This document shows, piece by piece, positions 1 through 6,213 of a DNA stretch of 8,097 bases (positions within the stretch are counted from its first letter, which is position 1; each line of letters begins with the position of its first letter). Made by a program: the position numbers and the translations under genes. The notes under the pieces were generated by a model, which was not told the DNA's origin, made no database searches, and saw only the letters and a program-made list of their open reading frames with translations. This DNA is from an uncultured Eubacteriales bacterium (lineage in GTDB: Bacteria > Bacillota > Clostridia > Oscillospirales > CAG-272): assembly GCA_949878535.1 (NCBI GenBank), contig CATLAS010000026.1, forward strand, positions 1 through 8,097, given 5' to 3'.

Positions 1-63
1 AAAGCTCGGAGGGGTTGTTTACATAATACTATCGACTTACAATTCCTGCAAAACGATAGGAAT

Positions 64-117
64 ACAATCCCCCAGTCGCTCCGCGACTTGCCCCCTTTGC
101 ACAAGGGGGGCCTTTTT
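64..117 (+). repeat. Palindromic repeat unit, plus orientation (copy 1), terminator-like
   Basis: It begins ACAATCCCCCAG and holds two stem-loops. AGTCGC (74-79) pairs with GCGACT (83-88) around TCC. CCCCCTT (91-97) pairs with AAGGGGG (103-109) around a 5-base TGCAC loop, then CC and five T (113-117). It is the same module as 2969-3031 and the reverse complement of 6062-6117. On the plus strand it has the shape of an intrinsic terminator, but no plus-strand gene in the window lies upstream of it. On the pyk strand the T run lies on the wrong side of the stem. Confidence 0.75.
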
Positions 118-213
118 ATATTTGTCCTGCGTGGGATGCTCCCCTTTATACAAGGAGACCTTTTATATTTGTCCTGTGTGGGATGCCCCCCTTTCTCTTT
201 GCTGGGGGCCTTT
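117..213 (+). repeat. Two tandem 47-bp degenerate repeats with hairpins
   Basis: A 23-base block occurs at 117-139 and again at 164-186, exactly 47 bases apart, with one mismatch (C130 versus T177); its core is TTTGTCCTGYGTGGGATGC. Each block leads into a hairpin and a T-rich tail. The first hairpin is decayed: CCTT 143-146 with AAGG 152-155, one mismatch, then C141 with G157. The second pairs GCCCCC 185-190 with GGGGGC 204-209. The hairpins resemble that of the unit at 64-117, so this looks like local duplication of a repeat unit. Confidence 0.7.
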
Positions 214-240
214 AAACTTCGGGTGCAATCAATAAACCAC

Positions 241-1659
241 TTAAATCATGACTACTTTCAGCGTGTTGGTCGTTCCATTCACATTCAACGGCACGCCACC
301 GGTAATTACCGCAGTGTCACCTTTCGAAACTGCGTCGATCTGCTTTGCACAGTCGATGGCATGGCGGAACAGACTATCCGTATCCTTCTGATCCAATGCA
401 ATTACTGGATGCACACCCCAGGACATGGAAAGCTGGTGGTAGGTTTTCTCCTCTGGTGTTGCTGCTACAATTGCCTGCAGGGGTCTGAATTTGGAAACGA
501 GACGGGCAGTGTAGCCAGACTGGGTCACTGCGATAATTGCTTTGGCACGCAAATCCCGAGCGGTTGTGCAGGCTGCATCGCAAATTGCGTTTGTCGTGTC
601 TTCATCGTCCACTTCGTATTTAATCCCAGAATAAGCATGCATGGAAAACGCATCCCGCTCCGCCTGCCGTGCAATTTTTGCCATCACCTCTACCACATGC
701 GGCGGGTCAATTCCCATGGCCGTTTCACCGGAAAGCATAACTGCACTTGTCCCATCGAACACTGCGTTTGCAACGTCGGAAATTTCCGCACGGGTAGGCG
801 TGAGACTGCTGATCATCGATTCCAACATCTGGGTAGCAGTGATGACAATTTTGCCGGACTGATAGCACTTTTTAATAAACTGCTTCTGAATGCCCGGTAG
901 TTTTTCAAATTCCACTTCCACACCCATATCGCCTCGGGCAACCATGATACCATCGGATACTTCCAGAATCTCATCAAAATTTTCCACGCCCTGCATGTTC
1001 TCAATCTTGGAGATAATCTTTATTTTATGACCACCGTTGTAATCCATAAATTTCCGCAGCGCAATCACATCTTCACAGCTGCGCACAAAAGATGCAGCAA
1101 TAAAGTCCACATCATTTTCAATTCCAAAAATCACGTCCGCTTTATCCGCTTCGCTCAAATAAGGCATATCGATGGGGAATTTGGGAATGTTGATAGATTT
1201 TCTGTTTTTGATCACGCCGTCTGTCTCTACAAGACAGACAATATCTGTTTCCGTAGTCTCTGTAACAGTGAAAGACAGCCGTCCATCATCCAGCAAAATC
1301 CGGATGCCCGGTTTCAACTGACTGGGCAGCGCCGAATACGTAATGGAAACCTCTTTTTCATCGCCTTCCACTTCTCTGGTTGTAAAAATATACGTTTCCC
1401 CTGCATGTACTGCGGCACTTCCCTCCCGCAAGGTTTTAATCCGGATTTCAGGGCCTTTTGTATCCAGCATTACAGCGGCAGAAATATGCATCTGATCTCG
1501 CACGCTCCGAAACCGCTCGATTGTTTTTTTATGTTCCTCATGGGTGCCGTGGGAGAAATTCAGTCTCGCAACATTCATCCCGGCGCGCAGCATCTTCCGC
1601 ATCACCTTCTCGCTGTTGCTTGCCGGCCCCAGCGTGCATACAATTTTTGTTTTCCGCAT
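241..1659 (-). CDS. pyk: Pyruvate kinase
   Basis: Catalyses the last step of glycolysis in the cytoplasm, phosphoenolpyruvate plus ADP to pyruvate plus ATP. The 472-residue protein has the standard A/B/C architecture: the barrel begins at TKIVCTLGPAS, with R32, N34, S36 and H37 in the NFSHG motif. The B domain follows D66-T67-K68-G69-P70 and runs to about 170. The catalytic and metal-binding strand is ISKIEN (K218, E220) with ARGD (R242, D244). The nucleotide-side signature TPTRAEISDVANAVFDG spans 287-303, and the C domain runs from about 350 to 472. Length is that of the short bacterial form; the extra C-terminal PEP-utiliser-like domain of Bacillus-type enzymes is absent. The start is supported by AAGG (1667-1670 on the opposite strand) 7 bases upstream. 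It diverges from fba and has its own promoter. I see no clear intrinsic terminator: the stems at 91-209 have their T runs on the other strand. Confidence 0.97.
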   Translation of the reverse strand: MRKTKIVCTLGPASNSEKVMRKMLRAGMNVARLNFSHGTHEEHKKTIERFRSVRDQMHISAAVMLDTKGPEIRIKTLREGSAAVHAGETYIFTTREVEGDEKEVSITYSALPSQLKPGIRILLDDGRLSFTVTETTETDIVCLVETDGVIKNRKSINIPKFPIDMPYLSEADKADVIFGIENDVDFIAASFVRSCEDVIALRKFMDYNGGHKIKIISKIENMQGVENFDEILEVSDGIMVARGDMGVEVEFEKLPGIQKQFIKKCYQSGKIVITATQMLESMISSLTPTRAEISDVANAVFDGTSAVMLSGETAMGIDPPHVVEVMAKIARQAERDAFSMHAYSGIKYEVDDEDTTNAICDAACTTARDLRAKAIIAVTQSGYTARLVSKFRPLQAIVAATPEEKTYHQLSMSWGVHPVIALDQKDTDSLFRHAIDCAKQIDAVSKGDTAVITGGVPLNVNGTTNTLKVVMI

Positions 1660-1682
1660 TCTCGTACCTTGCCTTTCTACTC

Positions 1683-1696
1683 TGCAAGCGCTTCAC
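1683..1696. promoter_or_regulatory. Possible cre (CcpA-binding) site in the pyk leader
   Basis: TGCAAGCGCTTCAC contains the palindromic AAGCGCTT core and matches 11 of 14 positions of the Gram-positive catabolite-responsive element TGWAARCGYTWNCW. It lies between the pyk -10 box and start codon, in the untranslated leader. CcpA control of pyruvate kinase is known in some Firmicutes, but a single imperfect match can arise by chance and the regulator is not in this window. Confidence 0.3.
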
Positions 1697-1716
1697 TATT
1701 TTTTCTTTCATATTAT

Positions 1717-1744
1717 AGTATATAGGAGACTGAAAAATTGTCAA
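1717..1744 (-). promoter_or_regulatory. pyk promoter, sigma-A type
   Basis: Reading the minus strand, a consensus -35 TTGACA (1739-1744) is followed after 16 bases by TATACT (1717-1722), a 5/6 match to the -10 consensus. A second -10-like TATAAT at 1712-1717 would have a poor 21-base spacer. Transcription would start near 1710, giving a leader of about 50 bases that contains the possible cre site. Confidence 0.7.
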
Positions 1745-1839
1745 TTGTATTTTTGCCTTAAATTGTGAATAGAACGAAAACTTCCCTTATGCTTTTTGTA
1801 GAGATCTGCTGTACTTTGGAAAATTCTATTCGTAAAGAC

Positions 1840-1868
1840 TTGATTTTACACAGCGCTCGGTATATAAT
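1840..1868 (+). promoter_or_regulatory. fba promoter, sigma-A type
   Basis: TTGATT (1840-1845) and a perfect TATAAT (1863-1868) are separated by the optimal 17 bases. Transcription should start around 1875, about 30 bases upstream of the fba start codon. This also argues against any longer fba reading frame starting upstream, since that DNA would not be transcribed from here. Confidence 0.8.
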
Positions 1869-1905
1869 AAATAGAACAAATACAGAATTTCTAAGGAGTG
1901 GGCAA

Positions 1906-2769
1906 ATGTTAGTTAATGCAAAAGAGATGCTGACCAAGGCAAAGGCCGGCAAGTACGCAGTCGGTCAATTCAACATCAACAACCTGGAGTGGACCAAGGC
2001 GGTTCTGGAAACTGCCCAGGAACTGAACAGCCCGGTTATTCTCGGCGTTTCTGCAGGAGCCGGCAAGTATATGTGCGGCTTCAAAACCGTTGCTGCTATG
2101 GTTGACGCAATGGTTGACAGTCTGGGAATCACCGTTCCCGTTGCACTGCACCTGGACCACGGCACATATGAGGATTGCTACAAATGCATTGAAGCAGGAT
2201 TTTCCTCCATTATGTTCGACGGTTCTCACTATCCTATCGAGGAAAATATCGCAAAAACCAAAGAGCTCATTGACGTTTGCGCACAGAAGGGACTTTCTCT
2301 GGAAGCAGAAGTCGGCTCTATCGGTGGTGAAGAAGACGGCGTTGTAGGAATGGGCGAATGCGCTGATCCGGACGAATGCAAAATGATTGCAGATCTGGGC
2401 GTTACAATGCTTGCTGCTGGTATCGGTAATATTCACGGTAAATACCCCGAAAACTGGGCAGGTCTTTCTTTTGAGACACTGGACGCTATCCAGCAGAAAA
2501 CAGGGGACATGCCTCTGGTACTGCACGGCGGCACCGGCATTCCTGAAGATATGATCAAAAAGGCAATTTCTCTGGGCGTTGCTAAAATCAACGTAAACAC
2601 AGAGTGCCAGATTTCCTTCGCTGCTGCTGTTCGCAAGTATGTAGAAGAAGGCAAAGATTTGCAGGGCAAAGGCTTCGACCCCAGAAAACTTCTGGCGCCC
2701 GGCACCCAGGCAATCAAAGACACTGTAAAAGAAAAAATGGAACTTTTCGGTTCTGTAGGCAAAGCGTAA
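1906..2769 (+). CDS. fba: Class II fructose-bisphosphate aldolase
   Basis: Zinc-dependent aldolase cleaving fructose-1,6-bisphosphate to dihydroxyacetone phosphate and glyceraldehyde-3-phosphate, and running in reverse in gluconeogenesis; cytoplasmic. The 287-residue TIM barrel is of normal length for the short class II family. Visible motifs are LDHG with catalytic D84 and zinc ligand H85, the YxCIEAGFSSIMFDGS strand (92-107), E135 in LEAEVGSIGG, zinc-ligand histidines H177 (GNIHG) and H207 (VLHGGTG), and the phosphate-binding NVNT (229-232). The frame stays open upstream to 1765, but I place the start at 1906. AAGGAG (1893-1898) sits 7 bases before it, the family's N terminus begins there, and the promoter's -10 box lies inside the extension. 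It is monocistronic, with its own promoter and terminator, and divergent from pyk. A closely related tagatose-bisphosphate aldolase role cannot be excluded by motif alone, but FBA is much likelier. Confidence 0.95.
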   Translation: MLVNAKEMLTKAKAGKYAVGQFNINNLEWTKAVLETAQELNSPVILGVSAGAGKYMCGFKTVAAMVDAMVDSLGITVPVALHLDHGTYEDCYKCIEAGFSSIMFDGSHYPIEENIAKTKELIDVCAQKGLSLEAEVGSIGGEEDGVVGMGECADPDECKMIADLGVTMLAAGIGNIHGKYPENWAGLSFETLDAIQQKTGDMPLVLHGGTGIPEDMIKKAISLGVAKINVNTECQISFAAAVRKYVEEGKDLQGKGFDPRKLLAPGTQAIKDTVKEKMELFGSVGKA

Positions 2770-2780
2770 AAATCAGTTAA

Positions 2781-2812
2781 AAAAAGCCGCTGACTCATCA
2801 GCGGCTTTTTTT
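2781..2812 (+). terminator. Intrinsic terminator of fba
   Basis: GCCGCTGA (2786-2793) pairs with TCAGCGGC (2798-2805) around a CTCA loop, followed by seven T (2806-2812). Flanking A and T runs extend the stem to 13 pairs, and the A run on the far side makes it usable in both directions. It begins 11 bases after the fba stop codon. Confidence 0.95.
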
Positions 2813-2968
2813 ATACCTGATTAAAAACAAAGGGAACTCCGCGAAGCTCTCATCTTAAAGGAGCCCTTGTGTGGTTCTAACACATCCCATTAAGTCCCCC
2901 TTGTGCATCGGGGGATTGTTGCGTTATCCTGCCTGCCGATTTATAGGTGATCTAAAATGACAGTATAG

Positions 2969-3031
2969 ACAATCCCTCAGTCGCTGTCGCTTCGCTTGGC
3001 GACAGCTCCCTTTACACAAGGGAGCCTTTTT
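2969..3031 (+). repeat. Palindromic repeat unit, plus orientation (copy 2), terminator-like
   Basis: This is the best-preserved copy. CTGTCGC (2984-2990) pairs with GCGACAG (2999-3005) around an 8-base loop. Next, GCTCCCTT (3005-3012) pairs with AAGGGAGC (3018-3025) around TACAC, then CC and five T (3027-3031). The second hairpin plus T run is a plausible back-up terminator for fba read-through. Reading toward the left (the eno direction) the T run is missing. Confidence 0.8.
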
Positions 3032-3045
3032 ATGTTTGTGCTACA

Positions 3046-3093
3046 CGACATGCCTCAGGAGTTCGCTGCGCGGCTCCTCACATGGGATGGCTT
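3046..3093. repeat. Secondary repeat module (copy in element 2)
   Basis: The block CGACATGCC...CAGGAGTTCGCTGC recurs in reverse complement at about 5943-5966. The end CTCACATGGG...GGCTTT resembles 6243-6257. AGGAG (3057-3061) pairs with CTCCT (3074-3078), flanked by CATG on both sides (3049-3052 and 3081-3084). It lies just beyond the eno stop codon, but no T run follows the stem on the eno strand, so a terminator role is doubtful. Confidence 0.55.
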
Positions 3094-3100
3094 TAAGATT

Positions 3101-4372
3101 TTATTTGGTATAGGTTCCATACACCGCTGCATCGCCAAGCTGTGCTTCTATTTGCAGTAGCCGATTATACTTTGCAACACGCTCACTCCGGCACGGCGCG
3201 CCGCATTTGATATATCCAGCATTGACGCCTACCGCAATATCCGCAATACTGGCGTCCTCTGTTTCTCCAGATCGGTGGGAAATTACCGTCCGATATCCGT
3301 TTTCCCGGGCGGTACGTATCACTTCCAGCGTCTCTGTCAATGAGCCTATCTGGTTGGGCTTAATCAAAATTGCATTTCCTGCCCCCTGTGCAATTCCCCG
3401 GCAAAGCCGCTTTGTGTTTGTTACAAACAAATCGTCTCCCACAAGCGCCATGCGGCTTCCCAATCGGCGTGTCAATTCCGTCCAGCCTGTAAAGTCATCC
3501 TCACCAAGACCATCCTCCAACGATACGATAGGATACTTTTGACTCAGTGCATCCCATTTATCAATTAGCTGTTCCGCTGTCATTTTTATGCCTGCTTTCG
3601 GGAGGGTATATCCATCCGCATCTGCCCATTCGCTTGCAGCAGCGTCCAACGCAATCTGCACCTGTCCGGTAGTATATCCCGCTTCTTCAATTGCCCGCAC
3701 CAGATAATCCAGGGCTTCCTCTTCGCCGAACAAATCCGGTGCATATCCACCCTCATCCCCAACGCCAACAGATTTTCCATCGTGCTTTAAAATCTTTCCC
3801 AGCGCATGGTAAATCTCACTACCCGCACAAAGCGCCTCGGAAAAACTGTCAAAACCTGCCGGCAGAATCATAAATTCCTGTATATCCACATTATTGGAAG
3901 CATGTGCGCCTCCGTTGAGCACATTCATCATAGGAATTGGCAGACGAACCGCGTTAATTCCGCCGATATACCGATATAAAGGAAGCCTTGTTTCCTGTGC
4001 TCCGGCTTTTGCTGCTGCCAGGGAAACCGCAAGTATTGCGTTCGCGCCCAAGTTGGATTTATCCTCTGTATGATCCAACTGCAGCATTGCACTGTCCAAA
4101 CCATACTGGTTGATCCGGCATCCGGACAAAGCAGGTGCAATAACGCTGTTTACATTGTCCACAGCCTGCAGAACGCCTTTTCCGTTATATCGGTCTGTGT
4201 CTCCATCACGCAATTCCAATGCTTCGTATCTTCCGGTAGATGCCCCGGAAGGAACTGCGGCAGATCCGCCTGTACCATCGTCCAAAAGAACAACAGCCTC
4301 TACCGTTGGATTCCCTCTGGAATCCAGAATTTCCTGCGCGCATATGCTTTTAATTTTGGTGGGAAATGCCAT
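3101..4372 (-). CDS. eno: Enolase (phosphopyruvate hydratase)
   Basis: Interconverts 2-phosphoglycerate and phosphoenolpyruvate, directly upstream of pyruvate kinase in glycolysis; it is Mg-dependent and cytoplasmic. The 423-residue protein is close to the usual bacterial length of about 430. Visible residues are S42 in the mobile PSGAST loop, H157 (GGAHASNN), E166, proton-shuttle E207 (VGDEGGYAP), metal ligands D243, E286 ([10 protein letters not shown]) and D313 (VGDD), catalytic base K338 in the signature [15 protein letters not shown]366-R367-S368 (SHRSGETED), and K389. The stretch after K389 reads CGAPC, where TGAPS-like residues are usual, putting two cysteines beside the active site. 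AAGG (4384-4387, opposite strand) lies 11 bases before the start, a rather long spacing. I find no convincing -35/-10 pair upstream; TATACG near 4405 is the best weak -10. It converges with fba and diverges from the GH18 gene. Confidence 0.97.
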   Translation of the reverse strand: MAFPTKIKSICAQEILDSRGNPTVEAVVLLDDGTGGSAAVPSGASTGRYEALELRDGDTDRYNGKGVLQAVDNVNSVIAPALSGCRINQYGLDSAMLQLDHTEDKSNLGANAILAVSLAAAKAGAQETRLPLYRYIGGINAVRLPIPMMNVLNGGAHASNNVDIQEFMILPAGFDSFSEALCAGSEIYHALGKILKHDGKSVGVGDEGGYAPDLFGEEEALDYLVRAIEEAGYTTGQVQIALDAAASEWADADGYTLPKAGIKMTAEQLIDKWDALSQKYPIVSLEDGLGEDDFTGWTELTRRLGSRMALVGDDLFVTNTKRLCRGIAQGAGNAILIKPNQIGSLTETLEVIRTARENGYRTVISHRSGETEDASIADIAVGVNAGYIKCGAPCRSERVAKYNRLLQIEAQLGDAAVYGTYTK

Positions 4373-4518
4373 ATTCTTATCTACCTTCCGCTTCTTTAAA
4401 ATCGTATAAAGACTTTCTTTTATTCGTTGCCAGTTTCACACCGGACAGCCCGCCGATATTTCAGGAAGTCTTTTCCACAGTATTCGCTGCAAAATGTCTG
4501 TTTATTCACTGTTCGGTA

Positions 4519-4545
4519 GCAAATTCCAAGGAAAAGACATATACT
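4519..4545 (+). promoter_or_regulatory. Weak candidate promoter for the LysM-GH18 gene
   Basis: CATATACT (4538-4545) matches 7 of 8 positions of the sporulation sigma-E -10 consensus CATACAnT, and GCAAATT (4519-4525) resembles its -35 KMATATT. The 12-base spacer is shorter than the usual 14. TATACT (4540-4545) could equally be a sigma-A -10 box with a poor -35 (TAGCAA, 4517-4522). Mother-cell control would fit a SleL/YaaH-type product, but the sequence alone does not decide. Confidence 0.25.
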
Positions 4546-4558
4546 GCATTGAAAGAAT

Positions 4559-4575
4559 GCCTTATCCAATAAGGC
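4559..4575 (+). other. Leader hairpin just upstream of the GH18 gene
   Basis: GCCTTAT (4559-4565) pairs perfectly with ATAAGGC (4569-4575) around CCA. No T run follows, so it is not a terminator. It ends 5 bases before the GAGAGG ribosome binding site (4581-4586) and may affect translation or mRNA stability. Its role is unknown. Confidence 0.45.
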
Positions 4576-4597
4576 TTAAAGAGAGGAATGCAGATTC

Positions 4598-5896
4598 ATG
4601 ATGACAATTTATACGGTCCAATCAGGAGATACCGTTCAATCCATTTCCCAGATGTTCGGGGTTCCCGCATCGCTAATCATTGCTACAAATGAACTGGAAA
4701 ATCCAGCAAATCTCAGTGTAGGTCAATCCCTGGTCATTCAATTTCCGGAACAAACCTATACGGTGGAAGAGGGGGACAGCCTGCAATGGATTGCCCGGGG
4801 ATTTAACACCACCGTAGACGCGCTTCAGCGAAACAATCCCCAACTTGCCGGCATGGAAACCATCTATCCGGGACAAACGCTGGTCATATCCTACGGAGCA
4901 CCACCACTGGGGGAAATCAGCGTGACCGGATTCGCTTATCCCTACATATCCGATGAAGTCTTAAACCGTACCCTTCCTTATCTAACATATCTATCCGTAT
5001 TTTCTTACGGTCTCAATCCGGACGGCACACTGGTTCCACCAGAAGGAGGCGGTGATCAGCGTCTGGTAGACGCTGCTGTGGATGGAGGCGTTGTTCCCTT
5101 ATTGATGCTGACCTCCCTTACTGCTGACGGCACTTTTTCCAACGAACTGGTTAATATGATCCTTTCTGACCCCGCGCTTCAGCAAACAGTCATTACAAAC
5201 ACTGTAGATACAGTGAAGCGAATGGGATACGGCGGCGTGGATGTGGATTTTGAATATATCTCCCCACAATATGCGCAGGCCTACGCCGATTTCGTCAGTG
5301 CACTGAAGGAAGCGCTGGGCGAGGATTATACCGTATTTACCGATCTGGCGCCAAAAACATCCGCTTCGCAGCCGGAGCTGCTGTATGCAGGTCACAACTA
5401 TGCCGCACTTGGGCAGGCAGCGGACGACGTTCTGCTCATGACTTACGAATGGGGATATCAGTTTGGACCACCCCTGCCTGTCTCCCCCATTGATCAGGTG
5501 CGCCGTGTAGTTGAATATGCACTTACAGAAATTCCCGGAGAGAAAATTTCCATGGGAATTCCTACATATGGCTACGACTGGACGCTCCCCTTTGTAAGAG
5601 GCACGGCAGCAGAACCTCTGTCCGCACAGGAGGCAGTTGCACGCGCCTTTGAAAAAAAGGCGCAAATCCAATATGATGAAACGGCACAAGCTCCATATTA
5701 CACCTATTGGCAGCAGGACAACACCGGCACACCCCGGGAACACATTGTCTGGTTTCAGGACGCCCGAAGCGCCGATGCGCTGCTTCGTCTAATCCAGGAA
5801 TACGGAATAGACGGCGCCGGCATATGGAATATCATGCGCTGGTTTCCCCAGCTTTGGGCTGTGTTGAATCAGCTTTATACTATACGGAAGGTGTAA
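4598..5896 (+). CDS. LysM-LysM-GH18 peptidoglycan hydrolase, SleL/YaaH-type spore protein
   Basis: Probable N-acetylglucosaminidase acting on peptidoglycan, likely spore cortex fragments during germination. The 432-residue protein has two LysM carbohydrate-binding repeats (about 4-48, YTVQSGDTVQSISQMFGV..., and 53-97, YTVEEGDSLQWIARGFN...). A GH18 barrel follows (about 105-425). The catalytic motif is GGVDVDFEY with D215, D217 and acid/base E219; MTYEWG (281-286), GIPTYGYDW (320-328) and GIW (W410) are further GH18 barrel strands. There is no signal peptide or membrane segment, as in Bacillus YaaH/SleL, which reach the spore from the mother cell. The start at 4598 follows GAGAGG by 11 bases; ATG at 4601 is a possible alternative. 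It diverges from eno, is followed by a weak terminator, and shares no evident pathway with its neighbours. A vegetative wall role is possible, but the missing export signal argues against it. Confidence 0.9.
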   Translation: MMTIYTVQSGDTVQSISQMFGVPASLIIATNELENPANLSVGQSLVIQFPEQTYTVEEGDSLQWIARGFNTTVDALQRNNPQLAGMETIYPGQTLVISYGAPPLGEISVTGFAYPYISDEVLNRTLPYLTYLSVFSYGLNPDGTLVPPEGGGDQRLVDAAVDGGVVPLLMLTSLTADGTFSNELVNMILSDPALQQTVITNTVDTVKRMGYGGVDVDFEYISPQYAQAYADFVSALKEALGEDYTVFTDLAPKTSASQPELLYAGHNYAALGQAADDVLLMTYEWGYQFGPPLPVSPIDQVRRVVEYALTEIPGEKISMGIPTYGYDWTLPFVRGTAAEPLSAQEAVARAFEKKAQIQYDETAQAPYYTYWQQDNTGTPREHIVWFQDARSADALLRLIQEYGIDGAGIWNIMRWFPQLWAVLNQLYTIRKV

Positions 5897-5928
5897 AAGG
5901 TCATAGGACCAGCCCGAAAGGCCCTTTT
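5895..5928 (+). terminator. Possible weak terminator of the GH18 gene
   Basis: Beginning in the stop codon, AAAAGG (5895-5900) can pair with CCTTTT (5923-5928), enclosing a small GGTC/GACC hairpin (5899-5902 with 5907-5910, which competes for the GG) and a GCC/GGC pair (5912-5914 with 5920-5922). The fourfold T run is inside the stem. It is plausible but much weaker than the fba terminator. Confidence 0.35.
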
Positions 5929-6026
5929 GTGCGGGAGGTCGTGCAGCGAACTCCTGGGGGCATGTCGCCTCCTTTGGCACAAAGGAGGCTTGGGTTTGTT
6001 CAAACTTGCACGATATTGCTAAGCAT

Positions 6027-6055
6027 CAATAAAAATGCTTCCCAAATGGAAGCAT
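6027..6055 (-). terminator. Minus-strand terminator-like hairpin with no obvious gene
   Basis: ATGCTTCC (6035-6042) and GGAAGCAT (6048-6055) form a perfect 8-bp stem with a 5-base loop. Read on the minus strand, the stem runs straight into TTTTTATTG, a good intrinsic-terminator shape. No minus-strand gene is visible to its right. AAGCAT at 6021-6026 could pair with 6035-6040 instead, so two exclusive foldings exist. Confidence 0.5.
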
Positions 6056-6061
6056 ACCAAC

Positions 6062-6117
6062 AAAAAAGGCTCCCTTGTGTAAAGGGAGCTCCCGCATAGC
6101 GGGTGAGGGATTGTTTT
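6062..6117 (-). repeat. Palindromic repeat unit, minus orientation (copy 3)
   Basis: Reverse complement of the units at 64-117 and 2969-3031. GCTCCCTT (6069-6076) pairs with AAGGGAGC (6082-6089), CCCGC (6091-6095) pairs with GCGGG (6099-6103), and the inner end reads TGAGGGATTGTTTT. On the minus strand the second hairpin is followed by six T. The stem closest to the inner end differs in sequence from the other copies (CCCGC/GCGGG versus AGTCGC/GCGACT) but still pairs, so base pairing is kept while the bases change. Confidence 0.75.
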
Positions 6118-6150
6118 ACTACCCATATGTTGTATTTTATACTGAATAGT

Positions 6151-6213
6151 ATGGCCCCCCCTTCATTAACTTCGCTACGCTTAGTTGACACCTCCCCTTT
6201 CACAGGGGAGGCT
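6151..6213 (+). repeat. Variant palindromic repeat unit, plus orientation (copy 4)
   Basis: It starts ATGGCCCCCCC in place of ACAATCCC. AACT (6168-6171) can pair with AGTT (6183-6186) around a TCGCTACGCTT loop. CCTCCCCT (6191-6198) pairs perfectly with AGGGGAGG (6204-6211) around TTCAC. It has the same two-hairpin plan and 5-base second loop as the other units but a different outer sequence, so it is probably a related subfamily. Confidence 0.65.

Larger units (their letters stand above)
1..213. repeat. Composite repeat element 1 (left end cut by window)
   Basis: Non-coding region beyond the 3' end of pyk, made almost entirely of short palindromic repeats. Bases 11-20 (GGGGTTGTTT) resemble the inner end of a minus-oriented unit such as the one at 6105-6117, followed by a 43-base AT-rich spacer and then the plus-oriented unit starting ACAATCCC at 64. 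This gives the inward-facing GGGATTGT ... ACAATCCC arrangement that is clearer at 2911-2978. To the right come three hairpins, each followed by a T-rich stretch. A small inverted repeat, ATTCCT at 42-47 with AGGAAT at 57-62, lies in the spacer. No coding potential is evident. Bases 1-10 are too short to assign. Confidence 0.6.
2820..3093. repeat. Composite repeat element 2 between fba and eno
   Basis: This fills the convergent gap between fba and eno; no coding frame is credible. From the left there are degenerate stem fragments (2835-2875), then a truncated minus-oriented unit reading CCCCCTTGTGCATCGGGGG (2896-2914) and ending GGGGATTGTT (2911-2920). A 48-base unique spacer follows, then the plus-oriented unit beginning ACAATCCCTC (2969-2978), and finally a hairpin block to 3093. 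GGGGATTGTT and ACAATCCC form inverted arms around the spacer. The layout parallels the elements at 1-213 and about 5930-6260. Confidence 0.65.

Noticed and set aside
88..900. A 270-codon open frame on the plus strand antisense to pyk
   Set aside because: The opposite strand encodes a complete pyruvate kinase with all catalytic motifs; the antisense product is Cys/His-rich and resembles nothing, and it starts inside a repeat hairpin.
1765..1905. A longer fba start 47 codons upstream
   Set aside because: The extension spans the predicted fba promoter, is absent from class II aldolases and has no ribosome binding site; 1906 has AAGGAG at the right spacing.
64..3031. A CRISPR array, considered because of repeated units with unique spacers
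   Set aside because: Units are in opposite orientations, 50-60 bases long with two hairpins, and are spread over kilobases between genes; there is no regular array and no cas gene.
2820..3093. A tRNA or other structured RNA gene in the repeat gap
   Set aside because: No cloverleaf, T-arm GTTCRANNC box or CCA end was found; the pairing is accounted for by the repeat hairpins.
5099..5743. A 214-codon minus-strand frame inside the GH18 gene
   Set aside because: It lies wholly within a gene with clear LysM and GH18 motifs, has no ribosome binding site and shows no recognisable domain.
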